NCBI GenBank assembly: GCA_001695595.3
Contig: MBPM02000021.1
Span: 496,001-560,000, forward strand
DNA from: Plasmopara viticola
Lineage: Eukaryota > Oomycota > Peronosporomycetes > Peronosporales > Peronosporaceae
DNA: 64,000 nucleotides
Reading direction: 5' to 3'
Shown: in pieces, positions 33,859-46,578 of the stretch
Position numbering within the stretch: position 1 is the stretch's first letter
Layout: every line of letters begins with the position of its first letter
The notes under the pieces: model-generated
Database searches by the model: none
What the model saw: the letters and a program-made list of their open reading frames with translations, nothing else
What the model was told of the DNA's origin: nothing
Translations under genes and position numbers: made by a program

Positions 33859-35301
33859 GGCTAAAGGGTCGGAGTTGATAAAGCTAAAATACTTTGCATA
33901 TCAGGGTAACGAATAAAATTATGAATCGAGGCTATTTGTGTGCATGAGCGCTTTAGCAAGCCCATCGCGCTGTTCTGGGTAGACTTTTTCAGATTTGGGA
34001 ATCTAATGGCAAAGCTGCATTTTTGGACTCGTAAACTCTAATGGAAGTCTAAAGCCTTAACATTTCGATCAATTCTAGCGGCACTGCAAAAGATTTATGC
34101 TTTGAGTGGTGCCATAAAAAATATTGCTTAAGTATGTAGCTGCTTGTGAGGAAGCTAGCAAGCAGGAAAAAATAACCTAAAGCAGGCAGAACTTTTGTCA
34201 TCCAACGCGATAAACGAAAGTCAGCTTATAAACTAGGCGCTTTGCAATTAATGAAACAAAAGAATTCGAGCGTCGTCGCAAGTTGATTTCTGTTGGCATT
34301 GTTTTGGAAAAAGTGAGTGGGCAGCTTAATTGCCCAAGTGGCAATTATAATTTTTCTGCGAGACTTTGATCGAAAGCGCCGCTTCGAAATTATTGGTGTG
34401 CTTGCGAATTCCACAGATAGCACATAAACCCGAGCACCGGCATTGGCTGGCAATGTTTATCTTCGCCATCAAAAACGCGCTTAATGTATTTATTCTACAG
34501 TATAATCCACGATCTAAAACGAACCGCGGCATTTAGAGAAACTAAAATATGGTTCGCGGTAAAAAGATATGAGAACCATTTGTTGGACTTGAAAGATGAT
34601 AGAAATATTGCGTTCTGGTTTTCCGAGTATATATGATGTGTACAAAATCTTTCAAGCAACGTCGTGTATCTCCAAGTCATGTCACAGCCGATCTCGGAAC
34701 ACACTGGAGGTACCGAGCCACTCTGTCCGGACAAGGACTAGTGCACAGCGTTGGTAGCATTAATAAAAGGAACACGTGCCGAGTATTGAAAGGCCACTAC
34801 ACCAAGGCTGCATTTGCCACTTGTGACGATGACCCGAAGTTCAACAACTCATTCATAGCAAAATCGCTCCTTTCAACTTCCGAAAGCGAAGTGTCATCTT
34901 CGTCTTGCCAAAGCCTGCATAATTATTTTTTTTGAAGAAAGATAAAACATTGTGCTGGCGAAAAATAACAGTAATCTATTCTTGTAAAAAGATACTCCTT
35001 AAACAACGTTACAGTGGCCCGATCTACACATGGAGATGTCTAAAATTGTGCTGCAATTTTTCTGATGCCACCAGCGATAGCGTGGCATCTCACGGCCTTT
35101 AACTGATTTATCGTTTAGGATGCCGAGTGTTCTTGCGTATTGACGTCAACAGATTTGTGATTAAATTTTCAATAAGAATATAATGTAAAAGGCAAGGACT
35201 TTTAAGTTACGCTGCGCAAATATCTAATGGACAAACTTGATATTGGTTGAAATGCCCCCAATATATGTCGCAGCAAGGAAGAAATATTACAATTAGCTAG
35301 T
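33859..35301. other. Intergenic, no gene seen
   Basis: About 1.4 kb between the divergent NOXRED1-like gene and the K/E-rich gene. The open frame at 34633-34935 has no family match. The left end should contain the NOXRED1-like promoter. Confidence 0.4.
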
Positions 35302-35320
35302 GCGAATTTTCACTTTTTCC
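35302..35320 (+). promoter_or_regulatory. Candidate oomycete Inr/FPR core promoter
   Basis: GCGAATTTTCACTTTTTCC agrees at about 15 of 19 positions with the known oomycete initiator plus flanking promoter region. It lies 80 bp before the ATG at 35400, a usual spacing for this group. The start site would be near 35310. Confidence 0.5.
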
Positions 35321-35399
35321 ATAATAGATCGCTCCGAACTTTCTCCCTTCCATTCATTAAAGAGATTGTGCCTTCTAAGCATCCATTGATCTACGAAGC

Positions 35400-36059
35400 A
35401 TGAGCGCGCAGGGCAACGTCTTTTCAGCGTTGCAGCCAGAGCGCAAGAAGAAGACGGCCGAGCCTCCACAGAACAAGATGTTTGCGAGCTTTGTCAACAA
35501 GCCGACTACGTCAGCATGGGGCGACGAGAGTGATGACGAGATGCACGTGTCGGCCGCTCCAGTGGAAGAAGTAGACGAAGAGAGCGAGAGTGAAAGTGAA
35601 AGTGAGAGTGAAGAAGAGGAAGAAGAAGATGAGGATGAAAAAGTGGAAAAGGTGACACCTGCGGCCCCCAAAAAGCCAGTGACTGCCCGCACGCTGTCGA
35701 AGAAGGAGAAAAAAGAGCTGGAGATGAAGGAGCTTGAAGACGCACTCGCTGACCTTGGCGTTGAGACCACTGAATCTGTAAAGAAGGAGGACAAGACGAA
35801 GGAAATGAAGATCGAGACGCCGTCAGCTGCTGGTGCGTCGGACAAGAAGAAAAAGAAGAAAAAAGGCAAAAAAAGTGTCAAGACCGAGACTGAGACCGCA
35901 AGCAATGAGGTGGTGGATATCAAAGCCGTTGTGAAGGCCAAAAGTAAGAAGAAACGAACGATGGAGCCTGCTGCTGTACGAATTGCACGTGAAGAGAAAG
36001 CCAAAGCAAAAACCAAGGGAAAAAAGGACAAGAGCAACTTTAACGAGTTTTCCATTTAG
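35400..36059 (+). CDS. Lys/Glu-rich protein, probably nucleolar or ribosome-associated, 219 aa
   Basis: Single-exon frame from a good ATG. The first 40 residues (SAQGNVFSALQPERKKK ... MFASFVNKP) are followed by an acidic Ser-Glu/Glu run (residues about 55-85), a charged helix with LSKKEKKELEMKELEDALADLG near 100-120, then Lys runs and a basic tail ending KSNFNEFSI. Alternating acidic and basic blocks are common in nucleolar and translation-associated proteins. I do not recognise the family, so the role is a guess from composition. An initiator-like motif 80 bp upstream supports expression. Acidic-basic composition could also give open frames on the opposite strand by chance; those are ignored. 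Confidence 0.75.
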   Translation: MSAQGNVFSALQPERKKKTAEPPQNKMFASFVNKPTTSAWGDESDDEMHVSAAPVEEVDEESESESESESEEEEEEDEDEKVEKVTPAAPKKPVTARTLSKKEKKELEMKELEDALADLGVETTESVKKEDKTKEMKIETPSAAGASDKKKKKKKGKKSVKTETETASNEVVDIKAVVKAKSKKKRTMEPAAVRIAREEKAKAKTKGKKDKSNFNEFSI

Positions 36060-39000
36060 AAAGAAAAGGAAAATGCAGATGGCGAAGCGCTTTGACTTGT
36101 GAAGGGTGCAGCTGCAGAGAGAGGGACGCGCTCGTCACAGCAGTTCCCTCTCATGCGAGCGATCCTATCAAGAGCCAAGAAACTCGGGTTTTAATTGAGC
36201 GCTACATGCCTCCGACCTCTGCTTTACGATAAACTGGAAAGCGCAGTCAAGTGACAGATTAAGAATACAACGATTAAGTTAGGTCTATTGGACTAATTCA
36301 AATTATTTGCTTCGCAACTTATGACTTCCTCGAATTGCAATTGTCCCTCTTCACCCCATTAACGCCGGGAGATCCAATGCCAAGCTCGACCATGCCCGTG
36401 ACCTTAATCACGAAGTTCAAGGTTCACAAACTTCCCTAAGTCGATCACTTCTTCCTCGACCCTGCAATAAAAAAAGAAAGCGTAGCGATCATTTGGTGTG
36501 GGAACTGTCAGAAAAAATATTATAGAAGCGAGCGATCGTATCAAATACTATGGTAGATATTCAAAAAGTCGCACACGACGCTATAAGTGATATTGACGAT
36601 CAAATGTAAGTGATGAGCGAACAACTGGTCGATATAGGCACGACTATGGACATCGTGAAGATTAGCTTAGAATGCGTGCTCGAAAATCCCGTCTCTTGGA
36701 ACTAGTCTTACCCCCCCTCCCAAATTAAATTCGGACCAACAGCAATCCTAATCTTGTGATCACACAGGCACAAGAAACAAAAACGGAATCGGAGCGACAA
36801 ACGACACGAGTTGAGGACTGGCTTTTGCTTATTGTGTGGCACAGTATATTAGTGTGGCTACCAGCGAATACTTCACGATGCGCGTGATTGTATAACGCTA
36901 TGCGGTTAAGTTCGCGTCTTGTGCGTTCTTGGTAACTTATGTAATCGTACCAAGTGAGTTGGAATCTTTTTTACAAGCTCTTCATTTATACATCAGGTGT
37001 TTGCTAAAGACGCATATGAATGTAGTGTGTGCGTCTTAATGAGGGCAAACTTTATCATGTACAAGCTGTCTTTAAGTCGGTAGTCCTGAGGTGCAGTGAT
37101 ACCTTTATTTTTCCCCAGCATCTCCTTGCGTCAATGCGCTGCAAATAACAAAATCTGGCGCATCCCCGACAATTTGTATATTATAACTAATATATATCTA
37201 ATTGCCGATGGACCGGTATGGATCCGGCAAAATGATGATCGGCGCGTGTAATTAGCCTTTTTTTAATCTGCCAACCGCATCTTGGTGCTGGATCCGGGGC
37301 TGTTTTTAAGGATGTCGAACTGTGCTCTGGATACTTTTCTTTATTTGTATGGTACTTGTAGAAGTAATCGGCCAGCTCAAGTTTTTTTCGTTTTCATTCG
37401 TTTGTATATGGTCGGCCATTCTACATTGTCTCTGACCACAGCGATATCTCCATCAAATATTTTATTCTACGAACACTTCTTAAAGGACTTGCTACAGCGC
37501 CATCCATTTGCATTGATCTTAGCTTGCACTCGTTGACGGCTTACAATTAATGTATGTGGCTTTTTAAGCCTGTATATCTGTAATTTAAACGACTATGGTC
37601 AAAAATGTTACCAAATACATCTTCTTTGCGTCAGTGTTGTGAGCTTAAATAGTTGCACCACCAGACGATTGCGTACAGATTTTTTATAGAATGACAAACT
37701 TATCCCAGATTGAGCGGCTTGAAGTGCTAGACGCGATCACTGGTATGTCACATTTTGCATGGGGACTCAATAATAAACCTCGACTAATCAAGTGCGCTAT
37801 TTTACTCAGAGAAGTCACGTTATTGCATGGCGACTTAAAAATAACCTTCGTTAAAGTCAAGTGCACTGATCTCTTCACGTTGTATTGCAGCATATCATGT
37901 CAAAAACCGGCGTCTGAGCCAAAAATATAGCTCATCGCTGACAATAATAATACACCACATGTCATTTGGCTATTTGGCCAGCGTGGTGTATTCTTTTTTT
38001 TCTTTTCATAAATCCGCCCATTCTATGCACGAAAGAATAGTCACATTTTTTTGTTTCTGTAAATACCACTGCCTTGTCAGGTTTTATCGCAGAATGTGTA
38101 TGTCAAAAGGCCGAGCGATAATACAAACGATATGTATTACAGATTTACTTTGTACACTTAGTGTCTTTAAGAACGCTTCATACAAAAGTGATCAAAGGTT
38201 GATACACTCCTTACGTCAAACGATGATATACTGTTATTCTTTTCGCGCCTCGACCGTACCGATATATACTCGATAAGAGAATATAGCGAAGCTATGATCG
38301 TATACCGACATGTCTACTTTACACCCTCATTCTCCGGGAAGAGACTCTATGCCCTGCAAGACGAGCACCATGCGTCCACGTCCTCTAAATTGAAAGGTTT
38401 GACGGACCAAATTAGGCTCTTCGTGTCATACCTTTGTCTACGTGATTGGTCATTGACGAAGTAGCTTGTACATCTGCGTTTAACAATGTGCTCCGCTCAT
38501 CTGAGCTCTCGCCTAAGTGTACATGTGCCACTTCTCGTATATCGGTGCACCGAGCGAGAGTAGCAGAAAGAAATTGGTCTGGCTGGTGGAATGACTTTAC
38601 ATCTATTAGAAGAGCGATATAAACCTTGAGCTTGCGTTGTCAATGTCATGTTGAACATTTGGCAAAAGCTGTGTACAACGAGCGTTGCTCAGTAGGCCTC
38701 GTATGCCTTGTTAGGGTCGCGCTCTTGATACTTTGAACTGTACTTTGCATGGTGAGCAGCAAATGTCGTTCGCTACAAGACTTACTTGGTATTTAACTTG
38801 CCACTCTACTTATTAATAAGAGCCTGTCCCTTGATGCTTTGACTGTAATCGAGCTAATGGCAACAAGTTTGCAATCAAAGAGCTTGTAGGTGACCTAAGT
38901 GCCATTCTACGTGCATCAGAATACTCTTACCCTTGACGTCTTAGCTTAAAGTCAACCACTTTCTTAAAACAATTAGCGAGTGCTGTATCGTACGAGCACT

Positions 39001-41953
39001 TCTCAAGAGATTACGTGCCATTCACATGCAGTAGCAAGGCCTCGCCTATATATCTTGGATATACGCCAATCATCCCATCAACAAGATGCAGTGATTCCTT
39101 CTTCCCTACGACTATCGCTGCTCAGTACTCTCGACAGCATCAGTGTACATCCCTGAAGTCGCAATGCCTACACAATTAGCTAACTTGGTTTAAGGTCTGC
39201 GCCAATAACTCTACTACTTTAAGCAGAAAAATATTTAAGACTCACCAAAGCTCAGCCCTCTATAAACATAATAGCACTTGCTTAACCGTCAATATTCGAC
39301 TGTGCTGCGAGCTGAATGTGGTCGTGGGGAGCCGTTTAAATGTGGCTGTGTAATTATTATGTAACAACCCGATTACGCTTTTTAGTATTAATAGCCATAA
39401 TATTTTTAAAACCGTTGATGTTCCTTCTTCGTACGCATTGCACAGCGAGTCAGTATGTCTGTCCAAGATGGCTCTTTAATTTATAAGGATCTTGAGTAGC
39501 TGAGTACAGACTCAAGCCGCATTAAATTTTTATGCGGCTTTCTATGTTCTTTCTATCTCATTTTTTACCACATTTTGAATTAACTTAAAGCCTTTGATTT
39601 GAGTTTGTATAAATGAAGAGAAAACCTATCGCATGTTCTAATAATATTATGCTTGTTCGAATGTTCTATCAGGGCAATGTATTCAATTGTTATATTAATT
39701 TGTCTATTGTTTGATCTATAAAACAAGCAGAATGTATCACAGTGTATTGGACATACAAAAGTATATTGTGCGACTGTTTTTGCTACCATTTGTATAATGG
39801 TATCGTATTCATTCAGCTCAATGTCATACAAAAGCGTTTTTTTATCACATTTGTTACACCAAGTCTACTAAATCACATAAATTCTTACAACTCACTTTAT
39901 AACGCTTTCTTCTACTTGTTGAAGCTCGAAGAATAGCAGTGACCAGTTTCACGCGATAGTAATTTTATATCTGTCGGAAACCATTTGCGTCCGAACAAAA
40001 AGATATAACCTTGTCGTGATGAGTATGCATCACGACAAATTTCGACAAAGGACGTATTTGGCGGCCTCAATTTGTACGCACAGCTTGTGTACTGGCTTTT
40101 TTGACTCGATGTGTCCTTTGTTTTCAGCACCGCTGAATCGTGGATCGGGAATACATAACGTTTCGCAATAAAATGTATCATTGATCTACTGCAAGTTCAT
40201 GATAACATTAAATTATGCTGTGTTTGTCCTTAAGCTTGTGAAAAATTGTTGCCCTTCAACTTCTTTGTATGAAGGAGATTCAGCAGCCAAAAAGCAATTG
40301 TACTTGATAGCCAAGATTTGCGATCTCCCTAACTTCGTAAGACTACAGCGGCTGGTGTGTTCTCAAATCATCTCTTTTGATGCAGACAAACTCAAATTGA
40401 ATCTGCTGCTAAAAAACAGTACAATGTACCATTGCTCTAACAATTTTACAACTTTGCTAAACCAACAAGAAAACAAACGCGCAAATTAAAGGACGGAACA
40501 GCTTACTTATGTACAACTGTTATTTTCAAAGTCGAGGGAGCACTCGAGGTAGCGTAATCATTAGTAAAACAAGCAAGTAAAGGAGTAGTCAAGCACATAT
40601 GGTATGTTTGTGATGTAACGTACGATGTAGCATCTTTGACCAGAGGCTTATGAGTTGTTTGTACATAATTGAGACCTCTCGGTCGAAGAATCAGTAATTA
40701 GATCAGTCGGCTTTAATTGATACTTCCCTGACCGAGAGATCAATAATTGAAAATAGACTTTTGCTTAGGACAAATGTGTGACGAGGTCACACAACGCCTA
40801 GCATGTGAGCGGATATTTTCTAACTGCAAATACTTACGTGAGTTATACAAGCAAAATAAATCTCCGAAAGCTACGGTTCGGCACAATCTCACAGCAGCTA
40901 GACGCATTCTATATTCGCTGTATAAGTCTGCCTAAAAATGTTCAACGTGGAGTGGTCAGATGGGTTTTGCTGCAGGTCGCTAAGCTTCGTTATACACTCA
41001 GTACCAGCACAAGTCGTGGATCGTTGTCTGCTTGGCTACTAAAGCAGGCTTTAGTGAATGCTACGACTATAATATAACTTCCACGCCCCTTTAAAATTTT
41101 CGATACAATCTTTTGTCGGCAAAATATTCGACAAATACTGCCAAGCCTGGTACTTTCATCTCATATACATTAAGCAGTGTTCATCACACAATTATCTACT
41201 CTTATAATGACTTCTTGAAACAAAGTACTGCCTTTTTATTGCGTCACACAATATAGCAATGGAACGCACACTACAAATAGGCACTCTCCCCATCATAACT
41301 ATGCTTCTCGAGTCGAAACCTTCGTTGGGGCATTTTGCCCTTATGACTAGTGCCGCTTCACAAAAGTCTCCTAATAAATAGGATTAGCCTCATAGCCCAT
41401 TTTAGCCTACATATTATGAGTCAGCGATTGATTTGCCATCCGCACTATTTATCTACAAGAATTTTGTTTTCAAAACATCATTTAAGTTAATAGTGCCCGA
41501 TATCATACAATACATCAGCGTATGTACTTTATGCCGTCAAATGACGATTTAGTTAATTTTAGAGCACACTCGCACCACGCACGTGTTTTGTTTAAAGTGC
41601 ACAATATTCTCGTCTTTAGCCGACAACGAATCATCAACACCAGCATTGAAGGTTTTCGATGAGAAGGCTAAATATTCTCCTCAACCTAGTCCAATTATTT
41701 TTAGCCACCCTGCCCATAAGCTTGTGGCTCGTAATGTTAGGCCGAGTTACTTAAATGAAGCCTTGGATGGTAATTCACATCACCACACTCTCCTGAGCCA
41801 CACATTCGCAAGTAAACCTGTGACATGAGCGGCTTCCTCCAACCAAAAGGCTAGCGACTCTTCTATTAAGTAGCAGCGCTTTCACAGTCGCCAGTCCACC
41901 ATCGTGATGTTGATTAAATATTCCGCTCCACACAATTATCGAAAGATATGGGA
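36060..41953. other. Gene-poor AT-rich stretch
   Basis: Nearly 6 kb with no supported gene. Short frames (for example 37691-37930, 37959-38276, 40181-40489 and 40747-40935) lack family resemblance. An interrupted 12-bp inverted repeat lies at 40673-40684 and 40730-40741. Otherwise nothing I can name. Confidence 0.4.
40673..40741. repeat. Short inverted repeat, 12-bp arms
   Basis: GACCTCTCGGTC at 40673-40684 and GACCGAGAGATC at 40730-40741 pair with one mismatch across a 45-bp centre. Could be the end of a small decayed element; no target duplication seen. Confidence 0.3.
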
Positions 41954-42132
41954 CCAACCGTTAGAGATGGGGACGTCAGCTCAACGTTAAAAACGTTAAG
42001 CCGGTATCCGTTGACGTATTGCAAACGTTTTGAGACGTCCCGGCAACATTAATGTATAGTACACCACACGAGCAGTTTTGAACGGCTGAGATTGCAGGAT
42101 AGAAGAAAGAGCCTACAACGCATCGTCCCCAG

Positions 42133-44491
42133 ATGGAGCTTCCACCATCGAATGATCCTACGCCGCCGCCCCTGTTTAAGATGCGCCGTATTAAGAAGGA
42201 CGATTACTGGTCGTTCATCCGACTTGTAGCTCCAAACGCACAGCTACCACCGGGAAAGAAGGCGTGGGAATCGTCTGATACAAACTTGGCTTATTGTCTA
42301 AAGAGCAAAAGCTCTTTCAGCTTTAAATCAGGAAGTAGCGCCAGCATTCGAAAGCACATGAATGAGAAACATCCACAAGATCTCAGCAGAGCTGGGCGTG
42401 AACAGGCATCCAAGCGAGTGGCGATCGCACTTCATGCAACGCGAAAATCTGATGCAATGATGTTTTCTCCGAGAAAGAGAACAAGAAAGATCGATCCAGC
42501 TGACGAAGAGATGGCCACAAGAGCTTTCATTGATTGGATTGCCAAACGACTGCGCCCACTAAGTGTTGCCGACGACAAGGAGCTTCGTGTTTTCTTGACG
42601 TTGATTCAGACGATGAGAGGTCTATACGAGCTACCCTCTCGCCGCACTATAACTGAAAAAATGCAAAATCACTGTCAGTTTTAGCGATCGCTGGTAAAGA
42701 CGCAGATTGCTGAAGATGCAGACTTCTAAATTCTCATATCTGACATGTGGACATCTCGAGCAACAGATAGCTATATTTCGCTAACTATTCATTTTGTGAA
42801 TACCAATTATGAAATGATGACGTACACTTTGGATGTTATGAGTTTTCGTGGGAAGCACACTGGCATCAGGATTAAATGCAAACTGGGCGGGCTCATGCGC
42901 AAGTGGGGTCTAGATGTTTCTCGCGTTACCAAAATGGTACGTGATAACGGGTCGAACATTGTCAGTGCGTGTGATGCGCTAGGTGTGCAGCACTTCGGAT
43001 GCGTGGCGCATACGCTACATTTGATTGTATCAGGAGCTTTCTCAAAAACAAGTGTCGAAGTGACAAATGTGGAAGAGGATAATGACGGGAACGAGGAAGG
43101 TAGGGAGGAGGTTGAAAATATTGCTGACATTGAAGATGAGGAGGAGCAGTGGATTGAGGACCCTGCAATTAAACTGGAAGCTATTGCGTTCTTGGAGCAA
43201 GAACTGGTAGAGATTGAATCCCAAACGATTGCAAGTTCGATAGACAACGTTTCGCATGAATCTGAGCCACTGGACGTTAATGCTGATGACACGCTGGATG
43301 GAGGTCTTCTTGATGGTTGTCTTAGTGCGCGGACAACAACTGCAATTCTAAACGCTATGAAGTAAGCCATGAGTGAAACAAGAATGCATGTTTCTAGCTT
43401 TCGCAAAATTGTTCACTACTTCAACAAAAGTTCTAAAGGAAAAGACAAGTTGAAGTCGCTACAAAATGTGGCCGTACCTCTTACCGTTATTTCAGATGTA
43501 GCCACCCGCTGGAATAGCACGCATCCCATGATTCAACGCCTTCTACAACTTCGTCCTAGTATCCAATCATTCATGGAGTTTATATTGACAGCGAAAGGCA
43601 AAGAAGAGTTCAGCGACGCAAGTATTGTGAGGCCCACTGGAGAAATGTGGTTTAGCATCCAATGCCTCGACAAGCTTCTCGTGGTTTTTGAGCTGGTAAC
43701 CAAGACACTATCAGGTGGAACATACCCCACTGCTACGTTGATATATCCATGTATACGCCTTCTTGAAAAGCGACTATTAAAGCAGAGGATATTTGCCAAA
43801 ATATCGCCTGCTCACGCTGGAGAATATTACTATAGCTCGGTGCTGGAACGCATGCATCTCGTCCGTCGGGTTTTTCTTGTTTTTGCTCCGAAAAAGATTC
43901 AAGCAATTACCTTTGGATGTGAAATATTGCTGCTTGCTTGATCCTCAATTCGTGCATGGTGAGTCACTGAACGCAACAGAAAAAATAGAAGGGAGGGAGT
44001 TCTTGGTGAGCGAGGCAATGCGCTCTGCTGGTGCTAATGCCGTCGATGATATCTACAGCACGTGCTCCGATGAGGATAGCGATGAAGAAGAAAACTTCAT
44101 AAATGATCTCCTTGGACGCAAGCGAAGATCGCCTCATCCTCAAGTGCAAAACGGGTTGTCGCTTCGTGCAAAAGTAGAAGCAGAGGTGAATCGATACTAC
44201 GATAGATCCCATCAAAAGGCACAAGAAAATACGTGCCAGAAGCAGAAGTCGAAAACACAGAAACTTGACGATGGTCTCAAGTGGTGGCGCGAAAATGGCA
44301 GTGATTTTCCGCTCTTAGCTCCTATTGCGAGGAAATATTTTGGCATGGTAGCTACATCAGTACCTTCAGAGCGCTGCTTCTCGTGGGCAGGAAACATTAT
44401 TACAGCACGGCGTAATAGGTTGTCTTCTTCCAACCTAAGAGATCTCATTTTTCTTTACAGCAATACGATTGGCGAGGAACCAGAGGAGTAG
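42133..44491 (+). pseudogene. hAT transposase pseudogene
   Basis: Remains of a BED-finger hAT transposase. The N-terminal part has a degraded BED zinc finger: one Cys of the first pair is replaced by Ser (AYCLKSK) while the His pair in RKHMNEKH persists. The RNase-H-like core is recognisable from SDMWTSRATDSYISLTIHF, MVRDNGSNIVSACDALG and CVAHTLHLIV. The C-terminal hAT dimerisation region reads WWRENGSDFPLLAPIARKYF followed by SERCFSWAG. In-frame stops fall at 42682-42684, 42727-42729 and 43363-43365, and the frame shifts near 43885, after which the last ORF runs to 44491. Four lesions make it non-functional, yet most of the coding sequence still aligns, so inactivation is moderately old. Confidence 0.92.
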
Positions 44492-44643
44492 CTGAAGACG
44501 TACGGTAGAAACGTGCTAAAGAGTTACATGTTGTAAATAAACTTTTTGCACAACTCACATCACCTTTAATGTGCCAGCAGCCGACTTGTCTTAAAAACTC
44601 TTCTCCCGTCCGTTCTTATGTTTGTGCAGCTTGAACATGGTAT

Positions 44644-44944
44644 TGTATTGTATTGTATTACGTTATCGCGTTGCCAAGTTATGCACGTGCTAGGCTCAGT
44701 CTGGCTAGTCCACGGCATAGAGTGGTGTCCGCATACGTCGGGTCTCGTTCGGCGGGCAGTGGAGCCAGCACCGTTTAGCGCTGACTTGGTAAGAGCCCAG
44801 GTGGCGTCCTGGTGCTGGAGACCGTCGCGTCGAGGGTGAGACTCGTTAGAGACCTGCAGATGCCCGAGAGCACCTGCCCGAAGCGCGTGAGCATTCAGGC
44901 CCCTCGCTTGGAAGGAGGGCGTCACCCCAACCTTTTCCGAAGCA
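44644..44944 (-). mobile_element. SINE-like retroposon, copy 2 (301 bp), inside hAT element
   Basis: Longest copy of the family. The target duplication is TTGAACATGGTAT (13 bp, perfect) at 44631-44643 and 44945-44957. The 3' end at 44644 again carries three ATACA pentamers. It extends about 65 bp further at the 5' end than copy 1, so it best represents the full element, although about 27 bp are missing in its middle where copies 1 and 3 read GAGGTCGTGAGGGTCTT. It inserted into the hAT element downstream of the transposase stop, hence after that element arrived here or in its parent copy. A perfect 13-bp duplication suggests a fairly recent event. Confidence 0.9.
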
Positions 44945-45105
44945 TTGAACATGGTATGGTTTTAAACCATTGGTTTGATAGGTTACAGTGTCTTTCCGAG
45001 ACGTCAAACAACGTCTAAAAAAACGTGAACGGGAACCCTAGACAGGAACGGGAACTACATTTTTTTTACGTTAACACCGTTTACGTCCCCATCACTACCA
45101 ACCGT

Positions 45106-46028
45106 ACGAGAACTGTCCGGAAACATCGCGATCTGGAATCAGGCAACGAGTGCTTCGCTGAAGATTTGCACCGCACCTTGGGAAATAATGGGCGCGATCC
45201 CATATCTCGAAGCTTAAGCTGCCAGTTCCTGGCTTGGCTGTCTGCTGAGGCCGCGACATTTCGAAGGAATTCATTTCGACTCATCATGAAAGCAAAATCT
45301 ACTTGCGAGTGTAATTACCTAGTAGCACCCTGAAGGTTTACTGTGTCTCATTGTTATGTTCTTTGTTTTCAAATCGTGGTTGGACCAGCGCTGAAAAATG
45401 TAAGGAAAACCCGTGTATTTTGCGAAGCCGAGCAAACTTTATGCGCTGCTTAGAGTGAGCGCACGGCTGCCGTGATTTTGCACTAAAATAACGGCTATTT
45501 CTCAGCCAAATTTCTTTCGTACATGCCACGTGAGGAGTGACATTCGGACAACCCTCGCGGCGGACAAAGCAAATGAGCGCCCCTCGGTCACATGGTCTAC
45601 ATCGGTCGGGCAATACCCATACGTAAGATTCAGGTCGAGCCCGTTTTCTGAGAAATGATTCATTTCTTACGGGACTGGTTTACCGCCTTGAAGCTTATCG
45701 TCAGCTATGTTAGTCGTTAGACCTACTCATGGAATATACAATTGTCTCACTCACCCTCTTATCTCTGGCTTCCAATTTTGATGTCGTCGACAATGAGAGC
45801 GTCCCTGGTTGCGTCAATTAGTCTAGGAGTCACCATGTACTTCCTTGAGTTTGTATGACCTGGCCAGTGTATCGGACGACAGCTTTAACACACCCGGGTA
45901 ATGAGGCCGTTTTTACAATTTCGTTGTTTGATTTGGACGCTTTCATAGTTTGGCAGGGCGAATTCTCGTATGATTGCTTGCTGACCTTCATAGCAATTTA
46001 TTACCCGAAGAACTGAGATGTCTGTGGA
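45106..46028. other. Intergenic, no gene seen
   Basis: Flank of the hAT element. No supported gene; short open frames are without resemblance to known proteins. Confidence 0.4.
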
Positions 46029-46274
46029 CTAGCAAGCGAAAGGAGCGGTATGCACGCACCCTTTACCGTGGTTGTGTCGCGTGGTCTTTCCAAAGCGTTT
46101 TAGCACTTTGCCATTCCAGCTCTTCGTCTGCGCCACAGTCGCAGCTTTAGGCGTAGACACAACCTTTGTTAGACACGGCCTAACGCAAAAAGCATTTTGA
46201 TTCAGAGGCACCGTTTTGGGAATAGATGTGATAGCAAGATGACTGGCAGCCTTCTTCGCTCTCGTTCTGGTCAT
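46029..46274 (-). CDS. Possible small basic protein, 81 aa
   Basis: ATG at 46274 opens an 81-codon frame rich in Lys, Arg, Thr and Ala (MTRTRAKKAASHLA at the start, HNHGKG near the end). It is divergent from the TPR-dsRBD gene, with about 300 bp between the starts. No domain recognised; a basic nucleic-acid-binding peptide is possible but so is chance. No intron signals clearly extend it. Confidence 0.3.
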   Translation of the reverse strand: MTRTRAKKAASHLAITSIPKTVPLNQNAFCVRPCLTKVVSTPKAATVAQTKSWNGKVLKRFGKTTRHNHGKGCVHTAPFAC

Positions 46275-46578
46275 TGTTATGAACAAACGAACTCTATGTA
46301 ATTTAGGCAAGAAGTGATGAGCATCCCTCCTTCATTTGAGGCAATCCGAGTGTTTGTAAAAATGAAACGGAAGGTCGCATACAATCGAGCTCTTATGTTA
46401 CTTGCTGGCTTCTTGGTGCACAACTCGATTTCGCGTGATGAACTCATATGTTTGAAGAGCTAAACAATTTGTGGTAAGTGCCCTCCCCCATATTTAATAT
46501 TGACCCTATTATAAAAGCTGGGCCAATTAATAAAATCGCAATATACATACAAAAATTAGGATATTTGTAGTGTCATTC

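Larger units (their letters stand above)
41962..45097 (+). mobile_element. hAT-superfamily DNA transposon, complete but inactive, 3136 bp
   Basis: Bounded by an 8-bp target duplication CCAACCGT (41954-41961 and 45098-45105), the hallmark length for hAT elements. Terminal inverted repeats are TAGAGATGGGGACGT at the left and the reverse of TAGTGATGGGGACGT at the right, 14 of 15 identical. Subterminal regions are rich in ACGT motifs on both sides, as expected for transposase binding sites. Inside lies one transposase gene (42133-44491), disrupted by stops and a frame change. A SINE-like element (44644-44944 with its target duplication) sits in the 3' untranslated part. Without the SINE and its duplicated target the element is about 2.8 kb. 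Intact ends mean it could still be moved by a transposase made elsewhere. Confidence 0.93.

Noticed and set aside
35375..36055. Ser/Phe-rich minus-strand frame opposite the K/E-rich gene.
   Set aside because: Reverse reading of Lys/Glu codon runs gives Phe/Leu/Ser runs; apparent membrane segments are artefacts.
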